A stretch of 64,000 bases of DNA, taken from positions 124,001 through 188,000 of the forward strand of contig JABYQS010000058.1 in NCBI GenBank assembly GCA_022592435.1, written 5' to 3'. Below the pieces are notes generated by a model, which worked only from the letters and a program-made list of their open reading frames with translations, made no database searches and was not told where the DNA came from. The position numbers and the translations under genes were made by a program. The DNA is from Cerioporus squamosus (taxonomy: Eukaryota; Basidiomycota; Agaricomycetes; Polyporales; Polyporaceae). Positions 1-14,300 of this stretch are shown one piece after another; position 1 is the first letter of the stretch; every line of letters begins with the position of its first letter.

Positions 1-3000
1 CGAGGGGGTCGCCAAGCCACAAGCCCCGCACTTCGCGTCATCATCGATGCAATGGTGTACTACGTGTACATGTGAACGAATTGGAAGTATGTACCATCCA
101 TAAGTCCCAACCGATCCCAAATCGACCTCTCAATGAGCGACGTGCTTCATGGGCCCCAACTGATCGCAGTATCTTGAACAATGGCCATGTAGCTCGACCG
201 GGCCCGCGTCGGTTGCCCGGCGTGCCCATGGCCACTGGGACGGCGAAGAGACCGGGAGGGCTCGTGCGGAAAGAGCCAGTATGAACGACGAGATGGCGCT
301 TCCGCATCGCCTTGAAGCTTTCTGACGAGTCCAGCGCATGTATGTACTAGTATAATCTCTGGACATTGTACGTGACCAGGATGGGAATTTGGAGGATGAG
401 CGAAGGGTGAACAGTGGGCGGAGCACCGGGGCGTGCGGCACAGACTGCCTGCAAAGCTTCTTGCCGGGCGGTGTGTGTGTGTGGCAAGTCGTAGCCTTGA
501 GAATCGTCGACCAGATCGCACACGAGTCGTACGAATGACGGGGATGGTCGTGAGTGTCGGCACGCTGACGATGCAGAGATGCCGCCGAAGGCGCCATGCG
601 GAGTCCCGTGAGTGCAGCAAAACTCAGCTCGAGCAGTTCCAGTCGAGCAGGCAAATCAAGCGAAGACAAAGCAGTCCAGCGAGTGGGTCCTACTGAGCAG
701 CATCATCAGATGTCGGAGATACCGGTATCGATTGCAGCGCGATGCCTCCAGGCTCTTCTCTGCCTTGTCTTGCATGACCAGCCTCTGTACGTCACCGCCC
801 GGGCCTGCCAACGTCTCGTACACCAGATACCACATTCATCCACAAGCCCAGAAAGCGAAGAACAAGGCAACACCAACAGGGCAGCAAGGCTCCCAAGATA
901 GCCATTCAGATACGAATCCTGAGGCCTGAGCAGCCGGCGATCTGGATACCGGAAGACAGTGACACGCGCAAGGATGCGGGTCGACCATGCGCCGCTACAG
1001 AGCTCAGCGGCACCTCCGTGTACGCCCTCCGTGTACCGTGGGCCCACGCAGAACCGAACGCGGAGCCGACCACGAGCCCCGGCGTAGCGGCGAAGGTGTG
1101 GACGATTATGGACGGGTGTGGGTCCGGCGGCGAGCCTCCCACGAGGCGAAGCCTGCCTGTTGTATGTGATTGTGCGTGTGTGCATGGCGTGTCTGGGACG
1201 CAACTCGCGAATGGAGAGAGAGACTCGAGAGACCGCCGATCGCCGCCGCGGAGCTCCTGCGTGCCTCCTCGGGGTCAATACGCCCCAATTCGCATCTGCC
1301 ATGTCGCATCCCGCGAGCCTATAGCCTGAGCTGTACGGTGGCGGGTGTCGAATAAGGTGGGCTTCTCGCACGAGACGTCGAAGGTCGGATGGGGTCGATA
1401 TGGCTGCGCTACAGCTTAACGTGGGCGCTGCGTGTCTTGGGGTACGGCATGTGCATGGAGGCCTGGAAGCGCGGAGGGAAGCGGCCGTTCGTGGTGCCTG
1501 TATGCCCGCAACTGAGATCGGAGGGAGAAACGTGCATGCACGATGCGGTCGCGTGAAGGCCTATGTAGGATGGATGGATGCCATTTCCTGTTGCGGAGCT
1601 GGAGCTGAAGCCAGATGGCATTGGCAGAAGCCCAAGGAACCCGCGTCCCATGACGTGCTGCAGCTGCAGGACGAGCGACTCTGGAGTCTGGGACGAACAG
1701 ATGACACATATCAGCGACGACTCGGCGCGGAAGAATACAGTGGAAGAGTCCCTCATGATCTGGGTTCGGTGCGCTCTCACAGCAGGAACTGCGACATCAC
1801 TGCGCGGAAGGCACATGCAATCCGAGAGAGACCGGAGCACGCCAATTCCGTGCGCGTCGACTATTGTCGGACGAAGCTTGGGAGCTTGGCCGGTCTTCCG
1901 ATGGTTCTGCGAAGACAGAGAAGAAGGAGAGCAGCGCAGCGCAACGAAGACAAGACATGATCAGAAGAAACGACCCACCGGCGCAGAAAGTAGCAGAACT
2001 GCATTAACACGGAGCGTCCACGGCTTCCCCCTGCGCGACCATGCTGTACAAAAGGAGACGAGGCGAAACCGCGGTCAGCTCCAAACCACACGCAGCGCCG
2101 AGCAGAACAGGAACATGCTTATATGTCGGGTGCGCGACGGCGGTTGTGGCGTCGAAACTTGCGCCGTTGCGCCTTGACAATGATACTGGTATTGACTCAT
2201 CGCGGCTTCTTACTGTATAGACGGCGCCGAGCCTTCAGCTTCAGCTTCGTGCATCGAATACCGTATGCCGAGTCCCGACCGGGGGATGTCGCAGTCGTCC
2301 CACGTCCATTGAATTCATCCGCACAGTCTCGGTCCGCCTATACACCGAGCGCACATCATAGGCGGTACCCTCCTGCCTGGAGTCGCGACCAGGGCAGTCT
2401 TCGAGTACTTGCCAGCACGCGAACGCCGCCGCGCCCCTCGTCCTCGCTACGAGAAGGGGCGCGTGCGCGCGACCCCGGCCGTGAATCCAGCGGCGGCCAG
2501 GGAGCCAGGAAGCCAGGGAGCCAGCGGGGAGGACAGAACCCGGGAGCGAGCGAGCGCAGGTCCTCGGCCCTCGATCCTCGCAGTCCATCCCATCCCACTG
2601 GTCCTGGTCCCGGTCCCGGCGCGCCGAAGGTCGACGGTCCGCGGTCCAGTGCGTCCTCGGGTCTCTATCCCGAGGGCCCTCAACTCCCACAACCCAGCAC
2701 AGCAGCCCCGCCCCGGGGCCGCCATCGAGCCATCGTCCGGCTCGGTCGCTCGTGCGACGAGTCCTAGACCACGGTGAGTGCGTATGGTGCATAGGAAAAA
2801 GGGAAGGCATATCTATGTACAATGGGTGTGAGTACAGTGTCTGCAGAGATACGGAAAGGAGGACCGGGACACACATACGTAGAGTACCGGAACGCGTACG
2901 TAGACAGAAAAGATGAGCGATCACTGACAGAACCACGAGCCAACGACAATGGGCATCCACGCTGAACCATGAAGATGAAGGCGAGGCAAATGGGTGTAAA

Positions 3001-3150
3001 AGATAACAGGTAAGTGAGAGAGGAAAGGAAACAACGATACAGAAAGTAATGTTCGCGTGCGCGCGAGGTAACGAGATCCAAGCCAATAAAATAGCGAGAT
3101 CCCCTCTCCTCCCTTTCCCCACAGGGGACTAGGAGGACAGGAGAGGGTTG
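1..3150. other. No supportable gene; left-flank intergenic DNA
   Basis: Open frames here are short or low in complexity and overlap on several frames, with no recognisable domain. Between about 2470 and 2720 the DNA is GC-rich with simple Gly/Pro/Arg-coding repeats. The stretch immediately left of 3151 is downstream of the cyclin gene and probably holds its 3' UTR. I see no RNA gene or mobile element. Confidence 0.5.
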
Positions 3151-5351
3151 TTACTGCACATCCATCCCCGAAACGCCAGGACACGAGTGACTGAATACCT
3201 CTGAATACGATAGCGCAGACGAAAAACCCCACTTCGCAGCCTCCGCGTCGACCATGGAGAGCGTCTGTCCAGGAGGACCTTGACTTTCGGGTTGGTCGAC
3301 ATAGCCGTAGGGCAAGTTGGAGACGTTTAAGTACGGATTATGTATGGCACCGATGGTGCTGTACGAGCCGTGAGGGTTGGCGGGATCCGCTGGAGTGTAG
3401 GTCGACTGGCTAGCAACCCAAGGTCCACCGGGGCCCGTGTATGCGCCGTAAGAGATAGACGGAGTCGGGAAATCCATCATCGACATCTGAATCGTGCGCT
3501 CCTCGGAACCGTCGGACGACGACGAGGCAGTCGACATGGGAGAGTAAGTGAGTGTCGGCGTCGACATTGACGGAGACACCTCGGTCTGCTGCTCCACATC
3601 CATGGCGAAAGTCGACTCGTCGCCCATACCATGTGCTGCGCGAGCGCCGTAGTGGTAACCAGACGGAGTTGGCACGAAGAAGGGGTCCACACACGCAGAA
3701 CTGCGATCAGTCCCCGCCGCAGGCACAGTTGCGCAGCGCTGCAGGACCACGCGTCCGAGACCTTGCGACGGAGACTGGAGGAGGGATGCTGGCGAAGGCG
3801 TGCTGGTAGGACGGAGCGGAGGCGTCTGCTCCCGCAGTCGGACTAGTCGCCCACGCCGCAGTCGACGGCGAGCTACAAGTACGAACTGCACCACAGAGCA
3901 TGTTGCCTTCGCTCTTGCTACGGGAGACCACCCTATTGCTTGTCGATGTTGACGGCAGCTTGCCGACCCAAAGACGCCATTCGAGGGCCTCCCCGAGCGC
4001 ACGCTCGCAGCGGCCAATTTCCCTAGGAGGCAAACCGGCGAGCTTGGCCCAGGCGCGATTGGAGTACGATCGATCTTGCATGAACTTGGACGCGAGGATG
4101 AGACACGCTAGGAAGGTCCTACGCGGGCAACAGAGGGGCGACGGAAGGGGGGGCAGAGGGGGGAGCACCTGCTCCTTGCTGCGGACCTCCTTCACAGGAG
4201 CTGGGACATGCGACGGAACCTCCGTCTCAAGATCGCTCACGAGGACGGTGTCACCGACGCGTATGGTCTGCAACGTAGGGCCGACGGTCTTGTCGGGAGC
4301 GTCGGAGGGAGTCACGTAGGGGGCGAGATCTGGGGAGTCACATTCTTCGACAAAGCCTTGGACAATCCGCGGTTCCGGGGCCGACTCCGGAGGACGCTCC
4401 GCCGCGGGGCAAGCCTTCTCCGACCGGAGCAGCTCCGGGACCTTGGAACGGACGGCCTCCAGGTAACACAGCGCCGTTTGGAGCACGCCGGTGGACGTCC
4501 GGGACCGGCGAAGGACCTCGTGCACAAATCCCTTAATCGGGATAAGGTTGCTGCCTCCGGATCCTTCGGGCGCTTGTGAGTATGACTCGCACCTGTCCCC
4601 GGGCGGCGAAGGCGTCTGGCAGCTCGTGGGAGAGACGGGCGAGGGAAGCTGAGTGTTGCCGTGGGCGAAGAGCGTCGACAGGCCGACGGTGGCCGTCAAC
4701 GAGGGATGGGGAGAGGCGTGAGGTTCCGCATGGGGTATCGGCAGGTCGGGCTGGGCACAGAGCGCCTCCCGCGCACAGGCAGTGAAGACGGGCGGGATGT
4801 CGTCTGGGTGCCAGGTTTCGCAGAGAGTTTTGACCGCTTGATCTAGAGGACGGGATGCCGTGAGCCTGTATGTCCGAATCCGGCGGAAGGCAAGAAGCTT
4901 GCTTCGACATCCGACGTTGGCAGATACGTCAAGCCGCCCATGCCTCTTGGTGCGCATGAGCGGCTCGACGCACCTTCGGCCATGAAACGATACGGGGAAG
5001 ACGGAGAGAAGCCAGGTAGCGAAAGAGTATGATCATGAGGAGGGAGCGTGTGCACTCACCGACAAGTTTCGCGGCATATTTTGTCTTCTGCGCTTCCCGC
5101 AGAGGACTCGCGATCGGCGGTGGCGGAGGGTGAGATACTTTCGAACGTTCGATGTCGCAGATGGGATGGAGGTGCACAGTTTGGGGAGACAGAGACGAGA
5201 CAGAGGATGCAGGAGTGTGAAGATAAACTGAAGGGGAGCGTTGGATGCCGGAGACTTGGACTGTGGAACCATAGGGCTGCCAGCGGGTCCTGGCGCGTGA
5301 CGCGCCAGGGCCGCGATGCGGAAGCGAGTGGGAAACAGCATGGAAATTCAT
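3151..5351 (-). CDS. Pho85-type (Pcl) cyclin-domain protein
   Basis: A cyclin that would bind and direct a Pho85/CDK5-type kinase. Model: three exons, 5351-5060, 4842-3762, 3700-3151, giving about 640 aa. The first intron (217 bp, GTGAG...CTAG) joins AAKLV to DQAVKTLCETW; the second (61 bp, CTGAT branch, CGCAG acceptor) is required because the frame changes from one long ORF to another. The cyclin fold starts near residue 90, runs through FVHEVLRRSR (about 203-212), then has an acidic, Pro-rich insert of about 95 residues before the core helix FLACLILASKF (about 340-350) and the tail ending EALEWRLWVGKLP. Residues after 395 are Ser/Thr/Pro/Tyr-rich and probably disordered. The core helix and the KLVDQAVK helix are typical of fungal Pcl cyclins. 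The start Met is the first in frame; the N-terminal 60 residues are the least certain part. More than 10 kb of apparent non-coding DNA lies upstream. Confidence 0.82.
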
Positions 5352-8300
5352 TGTCGGGTTGCCGTTGGGAGACGGAGTTCGTGGTAAGTCAGGATGCTTG
5401 ATTAAGTATTACGTTCAGATAGTGGCATAAGCAGGGACGAAGGTGGACTGGGTTATAATGATACTAGCAACAGAGAGAAGAGACGGAGCAGAGAGAGCAG
5501 AGACGGAGGAGATTGAGGCGCGGAGCAGGTACGACGGTTGGGGGTATCGGCAGACTGGAAGGCGTTTGGGACACATTGCGATTGATTAAGAGGTTTAGCG
5601 GATGTCCTTAGTCGGGGCGACTATGGACGATCCGGAGACGAGCTGGTGGCTGGGATCAGCACAAGCTCGGAGTGCAGAGTAGCTTTGTGGGAGACGAGAG
5701 AGCTGGGAGCGTCGGGAGGCGATAGGCGTTGGGACGGGGGTTATAAGGGGCGTTGTCAGAGTCAGCTGCAGACAAGAACAGAGTCAACTCGCTATATCGA
5801 GCGCCTCGCAGCCACACGCAAACACGGCCAAACAGCCAGGAGTCACCGGCTCTGGTCCCTGGGCCTCTCCTCCCCGCCGCCCGGATCGCCCGCCCTCCCG
5901 TCCGCACAGGCCAGCCAGGCTCTCAGTCTCAGGCTGTGTGCCCTGCGCACCCTGCACTCGTCTGCATGCTCCTCCCGGCCTGCGCACCCGCGACTGCTGC
6001 ACCCCTCAGCCCGCACTGGCCACGTCGCGCGCAAGACTTCCGCATGACTCGAAGCTTCGCAACTCGGACTCCTCCATACGTTGCTGTGATCTCCCCGCTC
6101 TGACTTGTATTGCGTCCGGTCATTTCCGCCGCCCGTCCGTGCCTCCTTTCCTTTTCCCGCGTCTCGCATTGACTCCATATACGCCTGATTGGCATTCTCG
6201 CGCCCTCATCACGCCATCCGAGCTGCGCTGTCTCCCTCGCTCGGACAACATCTGCGTTCCATCCCATGTCCACAGCGATAGCGGTCAGCGGATAGTGCCA
6301 CTGTGCCAGCAACGCCCAGCGTTCGCGCTCGTCTGCGGCCAACAATGGAAGCCCCCACGTCATGGCCAGTCATCCATCCCAATCGAGCGTACAATCCAGT
6401 CTCCAAAACCGTGCGGGTTCCCTGATCCGCGTCCCTCCCTACCACGCGCTGTACCGCCGTCGGCCTAACGCCGACTCCGTAGTCACTACCTCCCCTCGTC
6501 CGCGCACAGCTCCCGCATACGAACACACACTGCTGTGTAGTAGACCCTGCCTCTCAATCCCTTCTTCGGAGCCCATACGCCGAGCCTGTCTTGTGTGTGC
6601 CCGGTGCTCGTACCCGTGCTGCTGCGAGCTGGATGCCTAACCCTCTTGGGTGCTGCGGAAACCACGACGATCGGTACACCCTTCCTTGTCACTAGTACCG
6701 CATCGGGTCCCGTATCTCTCCTCTCAGACTCCTGGTATCTGTATGTATTCGCGCGACACCGCAAGATGTATCACGCATCCGCGGAGAATCGCACGCACAT
6801 GCGATCTTCGCGAGCTGCGAAGCCCTATGATAGCCCCAGGACCGCGTTATGCATCTTCCTGCGTCTCCATGCGGTGGTATTCCTGTCTCAGTCTGGGAAC
6901 GGCTCTGCGCCGCACGCTTCTGCTTCCCTGCGCCACAAAGTTCTCGCCACCTCTAGACGGCAGCCCAACGGCAGCGGCCCGCCCTGGAGCGCATGCGCAT
7001 ACGCTGGGAATCGCGCGCACGCTTGCGGTTGTCAACAATGCTACCTGTACGTTGCGGGCCTTTGCACGCTTCGTCGACACTCTATTCATACGCGGATATA
7101 ACGCTCGGTTTGGTGCAGATGATTAGGTACGCATATCGTTGAGTTTCCCCTTGCCCTGAGTTCTGACTACTATATCGCGTTCCAGGCCTGCCTCTACTTC
7201 GAGTCCGTCGCTCCGTGGTAGATCGTATGCGCTCTGCATCCCGGTGGAGCCTGGATCGCGTCCGCGTCTCGGTCGATCTACTCGTCACAGCCGTTCGAAA
7301 CACTAAGAGCACGCTCTCCTCTTCCTCTCGGTCCTCGTAGATGGCATCGTACGCACAGAGCCGTTGTTGGTATACCTGTACGATGTATCCTACGCTACCG
7401 AGCTATCTTGCGCACAATCAACGCGAGCAGTATACTAAGATGCTAGATGGCAGTAACACCCCGCTGCCAGTGTGGACCCTTCGTGACCCGCCTAGTCCCC
7501 GTCCCTCAAACCCAGGTACATAAGCACGTACGACGCAGGACGTCAACTTCAAAGCCTCTATCGCCGACCGTCGACGTTGCCGCACCGCGCCCGGGGTTCC
7601 TCAGCATCACACCCAATGATCCATCTGTCAACTACGAAGCGCAGTCCGAGTCCATGTTCTGGCATGAAGCTTCCATCCCTCTAAGCTCTCCCCCTGGTGG
7701 CCAGCCACTGCCAGTCGGTGATGTGTGTGTGGTTCGCAGTACCCAAGCGCTAGCCGGCGCACGCACGCCGCCGAGTTGCGGTGCTCCGAATCGGTCCACC
7801 ACGACTTCTTCAACCACACAAGTACAGGAATCTGGTTCGCCATCAGACGACGTCGTCTCGGGGGCCCACCGCGAGCTCGAGTGAGTCACGGTCGGACCGA
7901 CGCTTCGAACGCCAAAACGTCAAAAGATTTCAGCGTATTTGTATATCTATCCGTGCACGCCCAACGCACGATGCGTGTACATGCTGCACCCGTTTCGGGT
8001 GTACTCGGGCAGACGTGGGATCTGCAATTGCAGGAGCCCCTCGTACACTCAGTATCGAGCGATAAGTGGGAGAGTGAGGCTTCCCAATACCGATTGCACA
8101 TTGCGCAGCCAGCGTCGTTCGACGTTCGGAGGTACAACCTATCAAAGGTCAACTCGGCGTGTCTCGGTCTGCCCGGTGCTCTCTCACAGACTCTCACTCT
8201 GCCACTACTTATCCCAGCTAGCAGCTGGCACGCGACCGCAACGTGCATGCCAAGGACGTCCGAGTTGACTTGTATAGTACGTTGACTTGTTGACACGGAA

Positions 8301-11300
8301 GTCAGCATACGGCGGCCTTCTTTGTCTGCCAAGTATCGTCAAGCTGTTGTTACATACTCATGGAACCTTGTACTGTACGGGCGTAATTCTAATCGAGAGC
8401 AGTGCAGTGCAGGCCTCCCAGTCCACGCTGCGGATGCGTTGAGTCGGCGAGCCCCGACGCGCGCCTGTGAATCCTCGGCGCCCCGCAGCGCACTCCGGAC
8501 ACTGACCGCAGCAGCTTCGCTGGAGTCATCCGCCCATCGTCACGCCGACCGTCGACGTTCTGGCATCGACCTTCGAACTTCCGACTTCCTTGTGGACTGT
8601 GGGGATCGCCACAGCGACAGCGCGCCTGCTTGTGAGTTGTTCCTACCTCCTAGCACCCCACGAGGCTAGCGCGACTCACTGCATCGTGCGTGCATGTTTG
8701 GTTAGGTCGGCCGCAGTGTGCCAGCGGCGAGCGCAGCGGCGGGTCATCCGTTACGCGCACGGCTCAAGATTACATGCACTGATGCATGCTGCCAGGCTTC
8801 ATTTGCACGTACGGAGCATGGTACGAAACACGCGCTGACCACATCTTCGAAGTTCGAATTCCTAGTCCAGTCGGGACGCCCTTGGGCTTCGAGAATTTCA
8901 CGCAAAACTTCATCAATTCATTCTTGTCAATCCATCGAGTCCACCCAAGCCGCACCGTATACAGGCTGCACCCAGCTCGTCCCCATCCGTTCCGGTAACC
9001 CAGTGACAGCTGGCGACCGGGCTGCCCGACGAGTCTACATAAGGCTGCACTCGAACGAGATCGTGCACGATGTCGACGGCGCGAGAATGGAGCGAGATGG
9101 CCCTCGAAGCTCGCCCGCCTCGCCTGGGACGCCCTCGAGCTGTCAAGACACCGTCGCCCGTGAGCATACGCAATACATGTTCAATTTGCGCTGGCAGTTG
9201 GCAGTTGGTGATTGCTGGCAGGCGGAGATCTTCCGTGTATATGCTCTCATGGTCATCGCAGGTGTCATGCTCTCAAAGGACGCGGAATCCGGATGATGGC
9301 TGTTCGGCGTTCTATCAAATGTTCGACCACACTACGGCGCCGTGACATCGACACATTTATCGCTCCCGACTACATAGTATTGTGTTGCGTGCGTACAGTT
9401 TTCACCTCACGTCCTGCAGCTCTTCCTTGGAATTGCCGACGTCGGGATCTGCAGGCCCGCCGGACGTGACAGTTCCGCGCGTCAGATAGTTGACGTCCAC
9501 AAGATCACGATTCGACAGTCGAAACTGGAGTGCGGCCGCGGTTTGAGAGTTCGAGATAAGTTTGGGCCTGAGAGCCGCCAGCCTCGACTCGAAGGGGGAG
9601 GGGGAAGCGCCTTGCAATTGACAGTACGTCGTGAGTCATGACTTTGCACTCGTCTACCATGTCGTAAGGCCGCGACTGACGGTGTCCGATACGCAGAACG
9701 TTAAGTTACGAGTTCTTGATACCCGGACTCTGCTCGGGCGTAGTGTCCGAGTGGGAATCCCGGAGCGAGGCCCAGCTCCGACTCCCGAGTACTCCAGTGC
9801 GCTTCGAGGACTCCATGACCTCGTCGCTGGCAGGGCTCGGTGAACGCTGCTGTGTAGGCTGCTTCGAGACCGATACAAAGGGACGGTATCCAGAGGACCG
9901 CACAGAGAACGCGCAGTCGCTCGCACCGATGATCACGACTAGGACTGCCGAGGTTGCGAACCAAACCGGCATGTAAGTGGTCTAGCTGTCCGATGTTTGG
10001 CAGTGGCAACGCTGACACCTCTTGCTGCTAGGGGATAGAAGGTCCCGAGCTCGCAGGCCAAGCCTGAACACCAGTACAAGCACTCGCCAGACACTGCCTA
10101 CTGCGCAGTGCGCAAGATGGGCCGAGGCGTTCGTTCCTCACGGAATCAAGGTGGGACTTCAGAGCTCATCTGAACCAATGAGGATGCAGCTTTCCGGACG
10201 TGTTCTTTCCTGAAGGAGGCTCTAAGCGGGGCACAGCAGCCTCGCTGATGGCTTTGTTATCCGCCTTGGTCTGATTCCTGTCGCGGCCAGATGACACCAT
10301 GAGGAACTCTCCTTGATGCCACTGGGAGGATTGGGGTGAGCTCGCTATATCACGTTGCATGCTGCCCAATGCTGACTACTCTGAGTAGCTATATGGGCAT
10401 GCTATAGCGCAAACCTGCGCGTACGTACTTACGGACTAAGTCATCTAGCGCCCGGATGTCCAGCAACGGGTCGAATTCTGCAACTAGCATCCTGACTCAT
10501 CCCAGTGCAGACTTCGATGATTATGTTCACGGTGCATGGATTGTATGATTTCTTTTTCAGCCGTGAGTCTTCGAGTTATCCGATACTTAGTCATGCCAGA
10601 GGCTCACGGATCGGGCTGTCTTACTGATCCTTGATGATCGTGTAGGTACCGCAGTAGCTCTCGTTTGACACACAAGGATACCAGACCTATCCCCGGACGT
10701 TCAAGTTTATCCTCCTGCCAAGCCGTAGACTAAGGTAACTCTGCGCTCGCTGTGGTGCTCGGGGTCCCTCACTTACAGAGACGTCTGAGGTTCCGGCTAC
10801 CTTCGGCCTTGCACGGCGATCGGTCGTTCCCTTCGGTGCCCAACCTGTGCCCGGTCAACGACTCGTGGCATCGTCAGCATCCTCTGCGAGTCTAATGCGA
10901 AACGCGAAACGCGAAGTTCGGGCTTGTTATGGCCCTACGTCACTTGCACAAGAGCACAGCGATGTACGCCTGGGCGGTACGTAACCTCTCTGCCATTCAC
11001 CAGGCCCGCGAGTACGTACCTTCGTGCTCCGATCGGATGCTGCTAAAGCTCCGACCATCTCTGCATGGCGCAGGGCTTCAAGGGATCGCAGCAATATCTT
11101 AACCCTTTGTGCGCTCGAACATGCTGTTTCAGAAGGTTATTGGATACGCACGGATACGCATGCCGAGCTACGTACCAAGTGATGCGGCTACCTACTCGGC
11201 AGCGGCCTCGTACCTCCGCCTGGAACCCTCCCGCTGTCCTGCGCACCGCCTCATGCCCGGCGCAGTTGCGTGCGCAGTGTGTCGGGAGGTTAAGGGAAGC

Positions 11301-14300
11301 TGTGCCCCGCCAGGCTCTCTAAGGCCGAGCGTACCTCATTCGCAGCTGCGTACCTCTCGTGAGATGACTGTACGCGGCGACCATCTGTCTGTCTCAGCGT
11401 GACTGTTCCTCACGGATGCTTATTGATGACTGGATGACCTACACCCATATGCAGCTCTCGCCCGACCGTGCAGGAGAGAACCCTAACGAAGAAAGGCTGT
11501 CCTGTCGGCCATGCGTACTCCCTGCTACAGCAACATGACACACAAGGCCAAGGCCACGAGTGCTGGGTCATGGCAACCCTATGGCGGGGCTTCCATGCCT
11601 CGATCGTCGCATTCAACTACGTTGGCTGCGGTTGTCCTGGCTCGGCCAGCTCGTGCATGACAGATGCGCCCAGCCGCTCCAAACGTGGATGGCGCGCTGT
11701 GTACTGCTTCCAACATACCTACAACGGCACCTCCCGTCCCACGATGCCCGCCACTCTGCGAGCGCGACGTCACGGATGTGTCTGGTGGCTGAACCCTTCT
11801 GGTGAGTTTATAGCTCGCTGTGTCGCATCTTCTGGTGGTCTGTTCTGACGAGTTTGGCGCTACAGGTCGACCGCAGGTGCGCTTCAGAAGGTTCTTCGGC
11901 ATCCTAGGATTCCTGAGTGATTGCAGCATTTATGGAACGTCGAGGCTCGAGTTGCCTGACGGAGACTCAGATGGTACGACCATTCTACTGGGCATTAACC
12001 ATATGCAGCGCCCTGCGGCACAGTCGCAGGGAAGGAGTAACCATGTGAAGGGTATCACACATCGGCCTCAAGTGGTATACCAGCTCGCCGCTTCCCATGT
12101 GTGCATATCAAGACTGGCCACAGCGAGAGGCTTCTCGCTGTGCTACGATTTCCCCGGCCAAGCTTATATAATCCATATGACCAGGTAAGTAGCTTGGACA
12201 GATGGGAGGTTATCATCTAGTAGTGATGGATTCGAGACGCTGACGTTCGCATACCAGCTCTTGCCAATTGGTCCCAGTGCGGTCGTCGCAACTGCATTCC
12301 ACGGTCATAAGTTACAAGTGAAGGTCCTCTCCATGCTCCCACTGTGAGGTACTAGCGATCAAAGAGGCGCAGTTACTGCACTCGGCGATATAGCAGGCTC
12401 AAGGCACCTCGTTCGGGTCCGTCAATACCCGCTAGCGGCTAGTGCGCTGACGTCCGCCAGCTCATGATGCGCTCCCAAGTCAAAATCCGCAGTCATGGAC
12501 ATGTTCGCCTTTCCGCCGCTGATCTCCCATACCCTTCACGGCGCATCTGTCATGGCACACGTCGGCGTAGTCGCGGCGGTGTTCGGTGATTCAACCGTGT
12601 CCGGACGTCTATCAGCCCCGCGCTGCGGTAATCTCTGGCTTACATTGTCGCCATGTACATCGTAACATTGACCAGTTCGTGCAGTGATTTCCATGCCACG
12701 ACCGTTGCTCGAGGAGATGTCACAGTATGGTTCCTTGGTATGCTTGTGTGCATGGTGAGTGGACCGCTCGTGACACGATCAGCTAGAAGAGTTTTGCTAA
12801 CCCTTCCCGAGTTTGTATCGTATAGGACACTCCTCGGCCGCGCACAATCCGCAAGGCGAAGACTCAAGTAAGCTGCATCACACATCCTTGATCGCTGGGC
12901 TGACGCATGGTTACTTTCCCTCGATCTTCTCCACATAGATTGCCCTCGGCTACCAGCTAAGAGCGCTCTTCAGGTTCGCGGGTTCCCTCCGTCATACATA
13001 GTTATTCTCGCAACTACGGTGAGATACTTTCCGGTCCTCGCTGACCAGCACTTACATACACCTCAACACCTTCACAGGTACACCATGAGGCGTGCAAACT
13101 CTCCATATGTCAGGATATCGCTGGTACCTCCAGTTGGCCAGGTCTTACTCCGGCGGTCCGCGGACCGTACTAACTCCTGCGCCTTGGTTGTGGGCGTGCC
13201 TCATAACCGGTAAGGATCCATATCCTGTGCTCACACGCTTACGTGAATGCTTCTTGCATCTCACTGCATTGCAATTTGCAGCACGCCTTGTGCGTACCGG
13301 TCGTCCACGAGCCGGCAACCCTATCACTCCTACCCCCTTTCCAGACGTATTGCCCAACCTCGCTGTACGAAACGCACGCCGCGCGGTGAAACTTTGTGTC
13401 CCCGCAGGTCCCCGCTGAGCGCTGCAAGGTGCCCGTGCATGGCCGCTAGCGCTCAACGCTCGTCCTGCCGTAAGTGACGCAACGCTCCCACACATCTCAT
13501 GTCATCTGCAGCTTCCACGTCTCTGTCAAGTCGAGAGGCTCGCTGGCTTTAGATGCCGCTTGCCATTCATATGCCGCTGGAATGTGGGACTCGCGGTGTC
13601 CGTTTACCTCAAGCATCCCGTCCAACGTCGCCGGTTAATATAGAGGAGCCGGCACTTCGGCAACGACTGACGGTGGAGGATCTTCCGCGTACTCTCGTAC
13701 ACGCGCTCGAGGACTTAGACCGCACAGTATACACGCGCCGTGTTCTTACTGGCTGCACTTCCCGCGACACCTTCTTCCGGGTATGCGCCCGAGAGACGTC
13801 ATGCAGAAGGCAGGTGCTCGATAATCCTCCGTGTTCATATAGATTATCTGGAACCAGGAGGCGCAGAAGCACGTCGTGTTCGCCCAGGGTCCACCACCGT
13901 GCCATCCTACATAACCTCACATGTACAACCTCACAAGCTCATATGCCACAGCTCATGGCCCCGTCGAACCCTTCTTTGATTGTTATCGCGCCTTCTCCGA
14001 GACGCTTTTATAGCCTCCGAGCGTGTAGTGTGTCCGCGGCGCGGTGCCTGCCCTGGTACAAGACATTTCCCCATCTCGGACGCCCGCAATCATGGAGAGA
14101 TCTGCCTTCTAGAGTCGCCCCGTCCGTCCCTCCGTCGGTCATGGGACGCGGCGTGGCACCGGCGGCAGGTACAGGTTTCCGCCTTCACGCACTAGATGTG
14201 GGCCTTCGCAGCTGCGCACTGATAGTATGGCACCCTCGCGGACCAGCTATCAGGGTGGGCAGTAACCTTGTAAGTTGCTCCTTTAGCCCACGACGACTCC

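Noticed and set aside
2241..3122. 293-codon minus-strand open frame downstream of the cyclin gene
   Set aside because: Hydrophobic and Arg-rich runs alternate without a coherent pattern; it lies where the cyclin 3' UTR should be.
9400..9620. Possible mobile-element remnant in the gene-poor region
   Set aside because: No terminal repeats, target-site duplications or transposase motifs could be identified by eye.
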